64,000 nucleotides of DNA from Microbacterium pumilum. Lineage in GTDB: Bacteria; Actinomycetota; Actinomycetes; Actinomycetales; Microbacteriaceae. Each line of letters starts with the position of its first letter. The stretch's first letter is position 1. Where the stretch lies: the NCBI RefSeq assembly GCF_039530225.1, contig NZ_BAAAOH010000001.1:3224001-3288000 (forward strand). The letters run 5' to 3'. Both the position numbers and the translations under genes were made by a program. The notes below the pieces were generated by a model. It worked only from the letters and a program-made list of their open reading frames with translations, was not told where the DNA came from and did not search any database. Of this stretch, positions 55,513 to 64,000 are shown one piece after another.

Positions 55513-55725
55513 GTGCCCGCCGTGCTGATCGCCCTCCTGTTCGCGAACGCCCTCTTCAATTTCCTCGTCTGGCCGACGTTCTACCGGCGGGTGGCGAACG
55601 ACTCCCGAGCGAGGGATGCCTCGGGCAAGCCGACCAGGTTCCTCATCGTCCACCGGGTGCTCATCGGCACCGCGCTCGCGCTGGCTGCGGCATCCGCCAT
55701 CGCAGCGATCGTCGCCCTCGTCTAG
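55513..55725 (+). CDS. SCO4848 family membrane protein
   Basis: 70 residues, GTG start, two hydrophobic helices (about 3-20 and 47-69). The pattern NFLVWPTFYRRVANDSRARD followed by GKPTRFLIVHRVLIG matches the SCO4848 family, widespread in Actinobacteria without known function. Confidence 0.85.
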   Translation: MPAVLIALLFANALFNFLVWPTFYRRVANDSRARDASGKPTRFLIVHRVLIGTALALAAASAIAAIVALV

Positions 55726-55842
55726 GGCCTTTCAGCGCGCGGGATCCGACACCAGCTCGCCGACCGTGCGAGATGGCACGGTGAAAGCGTGCGGAACCCA
55801 CATACATCGAAGGATGGCCGGCGTGCCAGTAGCCTCTCATGT

Positions 55843-57219
55843 ATGGACAGCACGCTGGCGTGTCTCGCGGCCTGGATGCCGAGGCAGCGATGGTATGCGG
55901 CAAAGGGACGTCCGCCGAGTCTGCGACTCGTGTCGTGGTGGGATCCGCCGCCTTCCGACGAGGATCCCGACGCGCAGGTGCGCACCTTCCTGGTCGCGGA
56001 CGAGGGCGCCCTGCCGGCGGTGCTGTATCAGATCCCCGTCGTCTCGCGCGCGACAGAGACCGTCGAGGCGCTCCCGCAGCACATCATCGGCAGCCCTGAG
56101 CCGGGCACGACCTTCATCGACGGACCGTTCGACCCCGCATACGCACGTGCCCTGGTGAGGCTCGTCACTCGGGGCGGCGACGGCCGAGGCCCCAGCATGG
56201 TGGCCGCAGGTCATCCCACTCGGCATGTTCCGCCTGATGAGCCTCGCACGGCGAGCGTGCTCACCGGCGAGCAGTCGAACACCTCCCTCATCTTCCGCTC
56301 CTCGGGTATGCCCATCATCTGCAAGGTCTACCGGCAGCTGCACCCGGGGCTGAACCCCGACATCGAGCTGCCGACCGCCCTCGCTGATGCAGGGTCGCCG
56401 CACGTGCCGCGCGCCATCGGCTGGATCGAGGGCCGATGGCCCGACAGCGCGACCGCGCAGGGAACCGTCACGGGTTCGCTGGCGGCGGCGCAGGAGTTCC
56501 TGCCGGAGGTCGAAGATGCCTGGCGGGTCGCTCTTCGTGCCGCGGCGCACGGTGAGGACTTCTCGGAGCGAGCACACGCCCTCGGCACCGCGACCGCCGA
56601 CGTCCATGTGCTGCTCGCCGGCCTCTTCCCGACCAGGCCAAGCCTTGCGACCGATCGCGACGCCACCGCCGAGACGTGGCGTCGCAGGCTCACGATCGCG
56701 ATCGCCGAGGTGCCCGCCATCGCGGACCGACGGGAGGCCATCGAGGGCGTGTACCGGAGCGCGCACGCGATCGAGTGGCCACCACTGCAGCGTGTCCACG
56801 GCGATTACCACCTCGGACAGGTGCTGCAGGTGCCGGGCCGCGGCTGGGTCCTCCTCGACTTCGAGGGTGAGCCCCTGCGCCCGATGGCGGAGCGGACGCG
56901 GCCGGATCTCGCACTGCGGGATGTCGCGGGCATGCTGAGATCGTTCGACTACGTCTCGGGCTCCATCCGCCTCGACAACCCGGATCGCTCGCCCGAAGCG
57001 GTACGCGACTGGGCCGCACGCGCCCGGCGCGCGTTCCTCGAGGGCTACGCGCAGACCACCGGCGCGGACCTCGACGCGCTGAGTCCTCTGCTCGCCGCGC
57101 TGGAACTCGACAAGGCCGTCTACGAGGCGATCTACGAAGCACGCAATCGGCCGACCTGGGTGTCGATCCCGCTCGGCGCGATCGGACGTCTCGTCGAGCG
57201 ACCGACGCCCGTGACCTGA
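55843..57219 (+). CDS. mak: Maltokinase-like protein
   Basis: 458 residues. Eukaryotic-kinase-like phosphotransferase: N-terminal MPRQRWYAAKGR typical of maltokinases, ATP-binding region SNTSLIF, catalytic-loop HGDYHLGQVLQ (319-329) and metal-binding LLDFEGEP. Maltokinase makes maltose 1-phosphate for GlgE-dependent glucan synthesis. No treS or glgE gene is nearby, so the identity rests on sequence. TAGCCT ends 7 nt before the ATG (leaderless). Confidence 0.8.
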   Translation: MDSTLACLAAWMPRQRWYAAKGRPPSLRLVSWWDPPPSDEDPDAQVRTFLVADEGALPAVLYQIPVVSRATETVEALPQHIIGSPEPGTTFIDGPFDPAYARALVRLVTRGGDGRGPSMVAAGHPTRHVPPDEPRTASVLTGEQSNTSLIFRSSGMPIICKVYRQLHPGLNPDIELPTALADAGSPHVPRAIGWIEGRWPDSATAQGTVTGSLAAAQEFLPEVEDAWRVALRAAAHGEDFSERAHALGTATADVHVLLAGLFPTRPSLATDRDATAETWRRRLTIAIAEVPAIADRREAIEGVYRSAHAIEWPPLQRVHGDYHLGQVLQVPGRGWVLLDFEGEPLRPMAERTRPDLALRDVAGMLRSFDYVSGSIRLDNPDRSPEAVRDWAARARRAFLEGYAQTTGADLDALSPLLAALELDKAVYEAIYEARNRPTWVSIPLGAIGRLVERPTPVT

Positions 57220-57249
57220 CCCTTCACTCGAGCACGGGAACGTCGACCG

Positions 57250-58533
57250 TCAGGTCTCAGCCTCATCGAGGTCTGCCTCATCCGGCTCCGCGTCATCGCC
57301 CTCATCCACTTCGGACTGCGCGTACCAGAGGTCCCACTGCTGCATCAGCCCGCGCACAGCCTCGTGGAACCGGCGGGTCGCCGCGCCGGGACTCGCGTCG
57401 CCGAAATAGTGGTGCACCCACTGCTCCAGCCGCGCCACGGCCTGTTCATCGCCGAGCAGATGCTCGGCCTCGCTGACGATCGACGGGGCGGATGCGGCAT
57501 CCAGCCATTCGCACGCCGAAAGATAGCCGTGCAGGTCGATCGCGGCCGCCGGATCGACCGGACGCGTGATCATGAGCGGCTTGTCGGCAGCGAGCCGGTC
57601 GTACACCATGGCCGAGATGTCGACGACGGCGACGTCCGCAGCGGCCAGCTGCCATCCGAGGTCGGGCCCGTCGTCGTACACGTGGTGAGCGCCAGGATCG
57701 GCCGCGTTCGCCGCGGCGATCGCGGCGATGATCCGCCGGTTGGCCGCGCCGTATTCGGGGTTGACGACGCCCGACCGCGGATGCGGGCGGTAGATCACCC
57801 GGTGTGCGCCACTGCCCAGGAGCGCGCCCACGAGGACCTCCCCGTGGCTCAGCACCGAACCGTAGTGCGCCGACGGCCGATCGCCCTCCCACGTCGGCGC
57901 GTACAGCACGACGGTCCGCTCGTCAGGTGTGTAGGGCAGAGCGCCCCCGTAGTGATCCGCCTGCGGCCGGCCGATCGCGATCGCCCGGTGATCGAAGTCG
58001 TAGTCCCACAGCACGCGCGCCAGCCGCTCGCGCGCGGCATCCCCCGCGATGAACGCGTAGTCGTAGGCCTTGTACTGGTTGGTGGTCATGTACATCTTGT
58101 CGGACTCGCCGTGATTGATGAAGACGTGCCAGCGACGGCCGTACCGGAACATCTGGAAGTTGCGCGTGTTCTGGTTGACGTAGAGCACGACGCGGATGTC
58201 CTGGTTCGCGATGAACTCCTCGACGTCGCGCACCGTGGGAACGAAGGCCACGGGGGGCGCGTCCTCGGCGAGCAGAGCCCGCGTTCCGGTGGCGGTGCGA
58301 CTGAGCACGACGACCGGCCACAGCTTCGCGAGTTCGGCGAGCGGCTTGTACCACTGCCGCATCTGGTACAGGTTGACGTCGCCGTCGGCGAAATACACCG
58401 CGACGCGGTAGTGGTGCAGCGGATGCGGCGGCCGCGTCCCCAAAGCATGATGCACATCGCGGAGCGCGGAACGACTCGCCAGTGCCTTGCGAACCAGCGC
58501 CAGCGCTTTCTTCGCATCAGAGACGAGACTCAC
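57250..58533 (-). CDS. CDP-glycerol glycerophosphotransferase family protein
   Basis: 427 residues. Shows FINHGESDKMYMTTNQYKAYD, VVLYAPTWEGDRPS, RPHPRSG, and VVDISAMVYDRLAADKPLMI, in the place of the TagF/TagB conserved blocks. Such enzymes add glycerol- or polyol-phosphate units to wall teichoic-acid-type polymers. The C-terminus is acidic. TACGCT ends 6 nt before the GTG at 58533. Divergent from the GT2 gene. Confidence 0.82.
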   Translation of the reverse strand: MSLVSDAKKALALVRKALASRSALRDVHHALGTRPPHPLHHYRVAVYFADGDVNLYQMRQWYKPLAELAKLWPVVVLSRTATGTRALLAEDAPPVAFVPTVRDVEEFIANQDIRVVLYVNQNTRNFQMFRYGRRWHVFINHGESDKMYMTTNQYKAYDYAFIAGDAARERLARVLWDYDFDHRAIAIGRPQADHYGGALPYTPDERTVVLYAPTWEGDRPSAHYGSVLSHGEVLVGALLGSGAHRVIYRPHPRSGVVNPEYGAANRRIIAAIAAANAADPGAHHVYDDGPDLGWQLAAADVAVVDISAMVYDRLAADKPLMITRPVDPAAAIDLHGYLSACEWLDAASAPSIVSEAEHLLGDEQAVARLEQWVHHYFGDASPGAATRRFHEAVRGLMQQWDLWYAQSEVDEGDDAEPDEADLDEAET

Positions 58534-58575
58534 GCGTTCAGCGTACCGACGGTCGGCGCATGAAAGGATCGACGC

Positions 58576-59670
58576 GTGCATCTCGACGACCGCGGGCGTA
58601 AGGACGCTCCTGCGGTTGCCGCCGGCGCCGGCGTCACCTACGTCATGCCGGTGCTGAACGAGCACGGGTACCTGCGCCGCGCGGTCGAGACCGTTCTGGG
58701 GCAGGATGTCGCGGCCCCGACCGAGCTCATCCTCGCACTCGCACCCTCCACCGACGGCACCAGCGAGCTCGCGGCCGAGCTGGCTGCCGGCGACCCGCGG
58801 ATCGTGCTCGTCGACAATCCCGAGGCGGACATCCCGATCGGACTCAATCGCGCGATCCGCGCCGGTTCGTATCCGACGATCGTGCGCGTGGACGCGCACT
58901 CGGAACTCGAGCCGGACTACACCCGCAGAGCTCTCGCGACGCTGGATCGGGTTCGAGCGGCAAACGTGGGCGGGGTCATGCGCGCCGAAGGGCGCACCCC
59001 GTTCCAGCGCGCGGTTGCGCGGGCCTACAACTCGCCCGTCGGCCTCGGCGGCGGCGCGTACCATGGCGGCGCCGAAGAGGGGGAGGCGGAGTCGGCGTAC
59101 CTCGGTGTGCTGAGGCGCGCGGTGCTCGATGAGGTCGGATTGTTCGACGAGACGATCCGGCGCGGCGAGGACTGGGAGCTCAATCTGCGCATCCGGCGGG
59201 CAGGCTACCGGGTGTGGTTCGACCCGTCGCTGTCGGTGACGTATTGGCCCCGCGAGAGCTGGGTGCGCCTCATCCGCCAGTTCTCGGCTACCGGCAGGTG
59301 GCGCGGTGAGCTCGTCCGTCGATATGGGCGTGGCAACTCGCTGCGCTTCTTCGCGCCGCCGGCGCTCGTGGTGACCATCGCGCTCGGCATCGTCATCGGC
59401 GTGCTTCAGGTGTCCGGTGCGCTGACCGGGTGGTGGGCGGTGGTGGCATCCGGCGTCTATCTGCCCCTGATCGCGTACGCCGTTCTCGTCGCCGTGGTGG
59501 CCCTCGGCCCGGGCGGCGGGTCCGGATGGCGCGACAAGCTGTGGACTGCCGCGGTCCTGCCCACCATGCACCTGGCGTGGGGCTGGGGGTTCGTCATCGG
59601 CGTGGTGCGCGGCGCGCACGACACCGTCGACACGTCACGCCTCGGCACCCGCAACACGCCGCTGCCCTGA
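58576..59670 (+). CDS. Glycosyltransferase family 2, membrane-anchored
   Basis: 364 residues from a GTG. Catalytic domain at about 18-250: VTYVMPVLNEHGYLRRAVET, VRVDAHSEL (metal-binding Asp), GEDWELNLRIRRAGY (acceptor base region). Three C-terminal hydrophobic helices (about 255-350) anchor it in the membrane, as in ExoA-like succinoglycan enzymes. Sits between the divergent glycerophosphotransferase-like gene and the convergent pair at 59675. Confidence 0.88.
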   Translation: MHLDDRGRKDAPAVAAGAGVTYVMPVLNEHGYLRRAVETVLGQDVAAPTELILALAPSTDGTSELAAELAAGDPRIVLVDNPEADIPIGLNRAIRAGSYPTIVRVDAHSELEPDYTRRALATLDRVRAANVGGVMRAEGRTPFQRAVARAYNSPVGLGGGAYHGGAEEGEAESAYLGVLRRAVLDEVGLFDETIRRGEDWELNLRIRRAGYRVWFDPSLSVTYWPRESWVRLIRQFSATGRWRGELVRRYGRGNSLRFFAPPALVVTIALGIVIGVLQVSGALTGWWAVVASGVYLPLIAYAVLVAVVALGPGGGSGWRDKLWTAAVLPTMHLAWGWGFVIGVVRGAHDTVDTSRLGTRNTPLP

Positions 59671-59674
59671 CCCG

Positions 59675-61126
59675 TCAGCCGGTCGGGTCGATGAAGCCCT
59701 GATCCAGGATGCGCGAGACCACCCGTTCAGCCGCATGGCCGTCGTCCCGCGCGTTGAATTTCTCGCGCCACACCCGGTAGCTCTCGGCATGGGCCGAAGG
59801 ATCGCCGTCGACCATGGCGGCGATGAGCTCATCCTGGGTGCGGACGACCGGGCCCGGGGCGTGGGACGCGAGATCGAAGTAGAAGCCGCGCAGCTCGCCT
59901 CGATAATGCTCCATGTCCGGGACGAGGAAGTACATCGGCTTTCCCGTGACCGAGAAGTCGAACATCACCGACGAGTAGTCCGTGATGAGGGCATCGGCCA
60001 CGAGGAGCAGCAGGGACGTGTCGGGATACCCGGTGACGTCGATGACACGGGGACCCTCGGCATCCCGCCCCTGCGGCAGGGTGCGCGAATGCCCGCGCAC
60101 GAGCACGACGGCATCGGCTGCCGCGGCGAGGGCGACCGGGTCGACGAAGTCCACGATCTCGGAGCGATCGTCGCGCCACGTCGGGGCGTACAGCAGCACC
60201 CGCTCACCTGGACGGATGCCGAGCGCCCGGCGCGTCGCGTCACCGTTGCCGGTAGTGAGCACATCGTTGCGCGGATAGCCCTCAACCCAGATCGGCCGCC
60301 GAAGGAACGCATATGCCTTGCCGAGAATACGCGCCGCGTAGGGGTTCTGCGCGAGGAGCACATTCCACCGCCGCGACTCCCGGAGCACGGCCGCCATCCG
60401 TCTTGGGTCGAAGCCTGGACGATGCAGCGCGAGGCGCTTCAGCGGAGTGCCGTGCCAGGTCTGCAGGACGACCTGACCCGTGCGACGCGCGAAGCGTCGC
60501 CGCAGCCAGTCGTTGACCACGAGGAGGCGGGCAGATCCCCTCGCCCGCCACCACTCCGGGCTGCCGTCGACCACCGGCGTCGCACCCTCCGGCACCGCCA
60601 CCGAGAGGTCGACGACACTCCAGTAACGCGTGAGGCCCGGTGCGCGGCGAGCGAGTTCACGATCGATCGCCAGCGGATTGCAACTCGCGTTCCGGCCATA
60701 GAAGCTCTCGAAGAACACCGCGTTCTCGAGGCCGCCGGGGCGCGTCGCGTAGCGCCGCTCCAGCGCATCCTGCCCTTCGCCCGAGTCGTACGCAGGGTCG
60801 ATCGGCGGACCGATCCGCACGCTCGCCCCGTCGATCTCGGCGCGCAGGGTGCCCAGCTGGCTGAGTGGGATCGGCGACGGCAGCTCGATCGGGGCGCCCT
60901 CCGCAGCGGTGATCCGCAGGTCGTACTCGCCGACCGGGAGAGGCAGCTCGGCGAAGCCCCAGCGCGCCGCGCGCAGCGTCAGCACGGCCGTCCACGTCTT
61001 GGTGCGGCCGGTCACGACCCCGACGACCCGCGCGCGGGGGCCGACGAGTTCGACGGATGCCGGCCTGGGACCGTCACCGGTCAGGATCAGCGTCGGGCCG
61101 TCGGTCGTGAAGCGGGCGTCGGTCAT
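59675..61126 (-). CDS. CDP-glycerol glycerophosphotransferase (TagF-like)
   Basis: 483 residues. An N-terminal beta-rich domain (about 1-110) is followed by the TagF core: VLQTWHGTPLKRLALHRPG, VLLYAPTWRDDRSE, VVLVRGHSR, ALITDYSSVMFDFSVTGKPM. Polymerises polyol phosphate on a wall polymer at the inner face of the membrane. ATG overlaps the stop of the next upstream gene (ATGA), so both are made together. Confidence 0.88.
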   Translation of the reverse strand: MTDARFTTDGPTLILTGDGPRPASVELVGPRARVVGVVTGRTKTWTAVLTLRAARWGFAELPLPVGEYDLRITAAEGAPIELPSPIPLSQLGTLRAEIDGASVRIGPPIDPAYDSGEGQDALERRYATRPGGLENAVFFESFYGRNASCNPLAIDRELARRAPGLTRYWSVVDLSVAVPEGATPVVDGSPEWWRARGSARLLVVNDWLRRRFARRTGQVVLQTWHGTPLKRLALHRPGFDPRRMAAVLRESRRWNVLLAQNPYAARILGKAYAFLRRPIWVEGYPRNDVLTTGNGDATRRALGIRPGERVLLYAPTWRDDRSEIVDFVDPVALAAAADAVVLVRGHSRTLPQGRDAEGPRVIDVTGYPDTSLLLLVADALITDYSSVMFDFSVTGKPMYFLVPDMEHYRGELRGFYFDLASHAPGPVVRTQDELIAAMVDGDPSAHAESYRVWREKFNARDDGHAAERVVSRILDQGFIDPTG

Positions 61127-62406
61127 CGATGTCCTTTCGCACGGCGGGGGTCCGCATCGAGTCCCGCAAGAATCGCACGGTACACCCTGCGCGTGTTGCC
61201 ACCGTCGCGGAATGCGTGCACACGCGCGCTCAGCGTCCGCGACCGCGACATGAGGCGATCCCGCTCTTCGTCGTCTGAGAACAGGGCTTCCAGGCGGGCC
61301 GTGGCACCGGCCCAGTCGACCGCCCAGTCGTCGCCTGCGACATCCGCGTACGTGCCGTAGAACCCCCGTCTCTCGGCATACGCCACGAGGTCGGGTGCCA
61401 GGAAGACGACCGGGAGCGGAATCAGTGCGACGTCGAACGCGAGCGACGAATAGTCGGTGACGAGAGCATCGAAGCCGGGCAGCAGCGGTGTCACATCCGG
61501 CACGACGTCACTGCCGAGTCGTCGTACCCGGTCGGTCGGAGACGGCGGCTCGTAGTCCCCTGCGCCGAGCGGATGCGACCGGACGAACAGCACGGCATCC
61601 TGACGCTCGAGCATCTCCACGAGAGCACGCCAGTCGTTCACGGAGGGCACGGCCGGATCGGCTGCACCGTCTCGCCACGTCGGCGCGTACAGCACGGTTC
61701 GGGACCCGGGATCGAGTCCCGCGAGGAGCCGGTCGAGCTCGGCCCGCGAGAGTGCGCGCCGCTCAGCAGCCGTCCCGCGTGACAGCACGTCCACGCGCGG
61801 CTCGCCCGTGACCGGCACTCGCGCGTCGGCGAGCGCGAAAGCCGACTCGAGTCGCCCGCGCACGGCGTGCGATGCCGCCGGGAGCACGCGGATCCGACCG
61901 GCCGCGCCGGCGTACATCGCGGCGAGCAGCCGGCGCGCGAGGCCCGCGCCCGGCAGCCGGCCTCGCTCGAGCACGCCCGGGAGCCGCAGCGTCTCCGGTG
62001 AGTCGAGTCCGATTCGCTTCAGCGGGATGCCGTGCCACAGCTGCACCACGAAGGCACCCGAGATGACGTAGCGATTGACGTCGCCGAACCCGTGCGTCAC
62101 GACGACGACACGGGCGCGAGCGGTGTGCCACAGGCCCCGGAGCGACCACTTGGAGACGGTCGGGATGCCGCGAGCCGCAGCATCCGTCCGCTCGCGATCG
62201 GAGTCGACCAGCCACCGAGCGCGGTGTCCTTCGGCTGCCACGACCTCCCACAGGGCGAGAGCGCCGTCGCCGATGCCGGCGCCGCAGCCGAAGACCCAAT
62301 CATCGCGAGACCGCGGGACGACAAGGGTGACGAGACGACCGGCGGCGTAGAGCGGGATGGCCGCCAGCTTTCGCGCGTTCCCCGCACCGAACGAGAAGGA
62401 CGCCAC
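61123..62406 (-). CDS. CDP-glycerol glycerophosphotransferase (second TagF-like)
   Basis: 427 residues. N-terminal basic region, then VVQLWHGIPLKRIGLDSPE, VLYAPTWRDGAADP, LFVRSHPLGAGDYE, ALVTDYSSLAFDVALIPLPV; same core as its neighbour. The GTG start lies within a 16-bp palindrome with TAGGCT 6 nt upstream and no ribosome-binding site, pointing to a leaderless mRNA. First gene of the TagF-like pair. Confidence 0.86.
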   Translation of the reverse strand: MASFSFGAGNARKLAAIPLYAAGRLVTLVVPRSRDDWVFGCGAGIGDGALALWEVVAAEGHRARWLVDSDRERTDAAARGIPTVSKWSLRGLWHTARARVVVVTHGFGDVNRYVISGAFVVQLWHGIPLKRIGLDSPETLRLPGVLERGRLPGAGLARRLLAAMYAGAAGRIRVLPAASHAVRGRLESAFALADARVPVTGEPRVDVLSRGTAAERRALSRAELDRLLAGLDPGSRTVLYAPTWRDGAADPAVPSVNDWRALVEMLERQDAVLFVRSHPLGAGDYEPPSPTDRVRRLGSDVVPDVTPLLPGFDALVTDYSSLAFDVALIPLPVVFLAPDLVAYAERRGFYGTYADVAGDDWAVDWAGATARLEALFSDDEERDRLMSRSRTLSARVHAFRDGGNTRRVYRAILAGLDADPRRAKGHR

Positions 62407-62434
62407 CCCGCGAGCCTATCGCGGGGTGGCGTCC
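62398..62434 (-). terminator. 16-bp perfect hairpin over the end of htrA transcription and the start of the TagF-like gene
   Basis: Arms 62398..62413 and 62419..62434 pair perfectly around GCCTA. On the minus strand it follows the protease stop by 20 bp and is followed by TTCTCGTT, so it fits a terminator; the next gene's GTG (62406) and its -10 (62418..62413) are inside it. Confidence 0.7.
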
Positions 62435-62454
62435 TGTCCGGTCGGGAGATCCTG

Positions 62455-64000
62455 CTACTGGGTGAGCTCCCCGAGCGTCACGTCAACGGTCTTCGACTTG
62501 TCGCCTCGCACGAAGGTGACCGTCGCGTCGCTGCCTGCGGCAGCGGCACGGACCTGGGCGGTGAGGTCGACCGAGTCGGTGATCGGCACGCCGTTGAAGG
62601 CGGTGACGATGTCACCCTTCTCGAGGCCGGCCGCCGCGGCGGCGCCATCCGGCGTGACCTCGGCGATGTAGGCACCGGTGATGGTCGTGCCCTCGACGGC
62701 CGCAGCCGACTGGACGCTCGCGCCGAGGAGACCATGGGTGGCAGCGCCGTCCGCGATGATCTCATCGGTCACGCGCTTGGCGATGTCGGACGGGATGGAG
62801 AAGCCGACGCCGATGTTTCCGGATTGGCCGCTGGACGAACCACCCGCAGACGCGATGGCGACGTTGATGCCGATGAGCTTGCCGTCGGAGTCGACCAGTG
62901 CACCGCCGGAGTTGCCCGGGTTGATCGCGGCATCGGTCTGGATGACGGCGATCTTGATGGACTCGGTCGTCGACTGCTGCTGGGAACCGCCGTCGCCGAA
63001 GTCGAACTGGAACGGCGACTGCTGGCCCTGGTCGCCTTCGGTGCCGCTGTCGCTCGAGTCGGGCGCGGCCGAAGACGCGATCTCGATGGACCGGTTGAGC
63101 GCGCTGACGATGCCGGTGGTGACGCTGTTCGACAGGCCGAGCGGCGCGCCGATGGCGACGGTCGAGTCGCCGACGTTGAGGTCGGACGAGTCGCCGAACT
63201 CGATCGGGGTGAGACCGGACGCGTCGACGAGCTTGATCACCGCGAGGTCGTAGGTGGGGTCGGTGCCGACGACCTTGGCGTCGAACACGCGGCCGTCCGA
63301 AGTCGTGACGCGGATCGCGGCGTCACCCGTGGCGCCGTCGAGCGTGACGACGTGAGTGTTGGTGACGATGTAGCCGTCTTCGGACAGGACGACTCCCGAG
63401 CCGGTGCCGGCTCCGGCGTCGCTCGTCGCCGAGATCGTCACGACGCTCGGCAGGACCTTCGCGGCGATCGCGGTGGTCTCGTTGACCGAGCCGGTGTCGT
63501 TGACGGTGACCGTCGTCGGTCCAGCCGCGGGAGAGTTGCCGTCGGTCGAGAAGAGGTTCACCCCGGCGTAGGCGCCGCCGAGGCCGGCTGCACCGCCGAC
63601 GATCGCGGCGGCCACGATGAGACCGACGACCTTGCCGGCGCCGGAGGACTTCTTCGGGGCCTTGGGAGCCTTCGCCTTCGTGGCGGCGCCCACGGGAACT
63701 GTCTGCTGCGCCGCGGTGCCGAAAGCGGCGCCCGTGGCCTGCTGACCGGCGTAGGCCTGGGGATACGCGCCCTGCTGGCCGGCGTAGCCGTAGGGCGGTG
63801 CGTACGCCTGCGGCGCCTGCGGGTGCTGGGGGTGCTGCGGAACCGAGTAGCCGGCCGGAGCGGTGGGCTGCTGCGGTGCTTGCCAAGCGGCCGGCGGCGG
63901 GGTCGGCGCCTGAGCGGGGGTCTGGGCAGGCGTCTGAGCCTGGGCCGGCGTCTGCGCCGGAGTCGCCGGCACTGTCGGTGCAGCGGGGGTTGCCGCCGCG
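62455..64000 (-). CDS. HtrA/DegP-like S1C serine protease, 5' end outside window
   Basis: Partial: frame open to the right edge; at least 514 residues. Pro/Gln/Ala-rich cytoplasmic head (AQTPAQAPTPPPAAW), one transmembrane helix (VVGLIVAAAIVGGAAGLGGAY), then the trypsin-like domain with His in IVTNTHVV, Asp in YDLAVIKLV and Ser in NPGNSGGALV, and a C-terminal PDZ (VTPDGAAAAAGLEKGDIVTAFNGVPI). Degrades misfolded exported proteins outside the cytoplasmic membrane. A GTG at 63972 is only an internal codon if the frame continues. Confidence 0.9.
   Translation of the reverse strand, partial: AAATPAAPTVPATPAQTPAQAQTPAQTPAQAPTPPPAAWQAPQQPTAPAGYSVPQHPQHPQAPQAYAPPYGYAGQQGAYPQAYAGQQATGAAFGTAAQQTVPVGAATKAKAPKAPKKSSGAGKVVGLIVAAAIVGGAAGLGGAYAGVNLFSTDGNSPAAGPTTVTVNDTGSVNETTAIAAKVLPSVVTISATSDAGAGTGSGVVLSEDGYIVTNTHVVTLDGATGDAAIRVTTSDGRVFDAKVVGTDPTYDLAVIKLVDASGLTPIEFGDSSDLNVGDSTVAIGAPLGLSNSVTTGIVSALNRSIEIASSAAPDSSDSGTEGDQGQQSPFQFDFGDGGSQQQSTTESIKIAVIQTDAAINPGNSGGALVDSDGKLIGINVAIASAGGSSSGQSGNIGVGFSIPSDIAKRVTDEIIADGAATHGLLGASVQSAAAVEGTTITGAYIAEVTPDGAAAAAGLEKGDIVTAFNGVPITDSVDLTAQVRAAAAGSDATVTFVRGDKSKTVDVTLGELTQ

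Noticed and set aside
57213..57256. GACCTGAC/GTCAGGTC inverted repeat between the kinase and the convergent gene
   Set aside because: Eight-bp arms with a 28-nt loop are not convincing as a terminator.
57250..59619. 789-residue frame
   Set aside because: The upstream third is antisense to the GT2 gene; the real gene starts at the GTG 58533.

Overview
The window is high-GC actinobacterial DNA. Gene content points to Microbacteriaceae, most probably a Microbacterium-type chromosome: dense coding, GTG/TTG starts, tRNA genes without encoded CCA, an actinobacterial tmRNA, a DUF3039 protein, an SCO4848-type membrane protein, a DUF222/HNH (13E12-type) protein, and a LigD with POL-PE-LIG order. Species cannot be decided from the sequence. 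There is no rRNA, CRISPR array, complete IS element or prophage, and no gene-free stretch exceeds about 270 bp.

Layout. 0-13.3 kb is a mosaic of stand-alone redox and stress genes: a cut-off glycosyltransferase, two SDR enzymes, an XRE-type regulator sharing a palindromic operator with one SDR, a rifampin monooxygenase (rox) behind a broken YciI gene, a quinone reductase, a zinc-ribbon SDR, a NUDIX hydrolase, an amine oxidase, a methyltransferase and an alpha/beta hydrolase fused to a LuxR helix-turn-helix. 13.9-23.5 kb carries the conserved prfB - ftsE - ftsX - smpB - ssrA group on the minus strand (peptide-release factor, divisome ABC complex, trans-translation), interrupted between smpB and ssrA by a repeat-rich secreted protein, a SIMPL protein, a tautomerase and an HNH protein. 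23.5-29.9 kb has an MFS transporter, a TrmB/LuxR-type regulator and a divergent 1,296-aa secreted subtilase. 29.9-34.4 kb is a compact, translationally coupled tad pilus operon (tadA, tadB, tadC, a pilin-like gene, three TadE/TadG-like genes).

34.5-42.3 kb has tRNA-Leu(UAG), a DedA protein, divergent ku and ligD (non-homologous end joining), a CDF metal exporter, and a TetR regulator controlling two membrane proteins through a double palindrome. 42.2-46.4 kb is housekeeping: rdgB, rph, murI, pncB and a DUF3039 gene. 46.5-49.5 kb is an ABC exporter whose ATPase carries a 250-aa low-complexity N-terminus. 49.7-54.8 kb holds a nucleotidyltransferase and a cassette of EcsC-like protein, cytoplasmic subtilase, alpha/beta hydrolase and a 74-aa protein; this is the best candidate here for an undescribed system. 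54.8-64 kb has a pterin dehydratase-VOC fusion, a maltokinase-like kinase, two glycosyltransferase/polyol-phosphate polymerase groups probably making a wall glycopolymer, and an HtrA-like protease cut by the right edge.

A theme runs through the window: at least 15 genes start 6-7 nt after a TANNNT (-10) hexamer and have no convincing ribosome-binding site, so they are predicted to be transcribed as leaderless mRNAs, while operon-internal genes and a minority of others have AGGAG-type sites.
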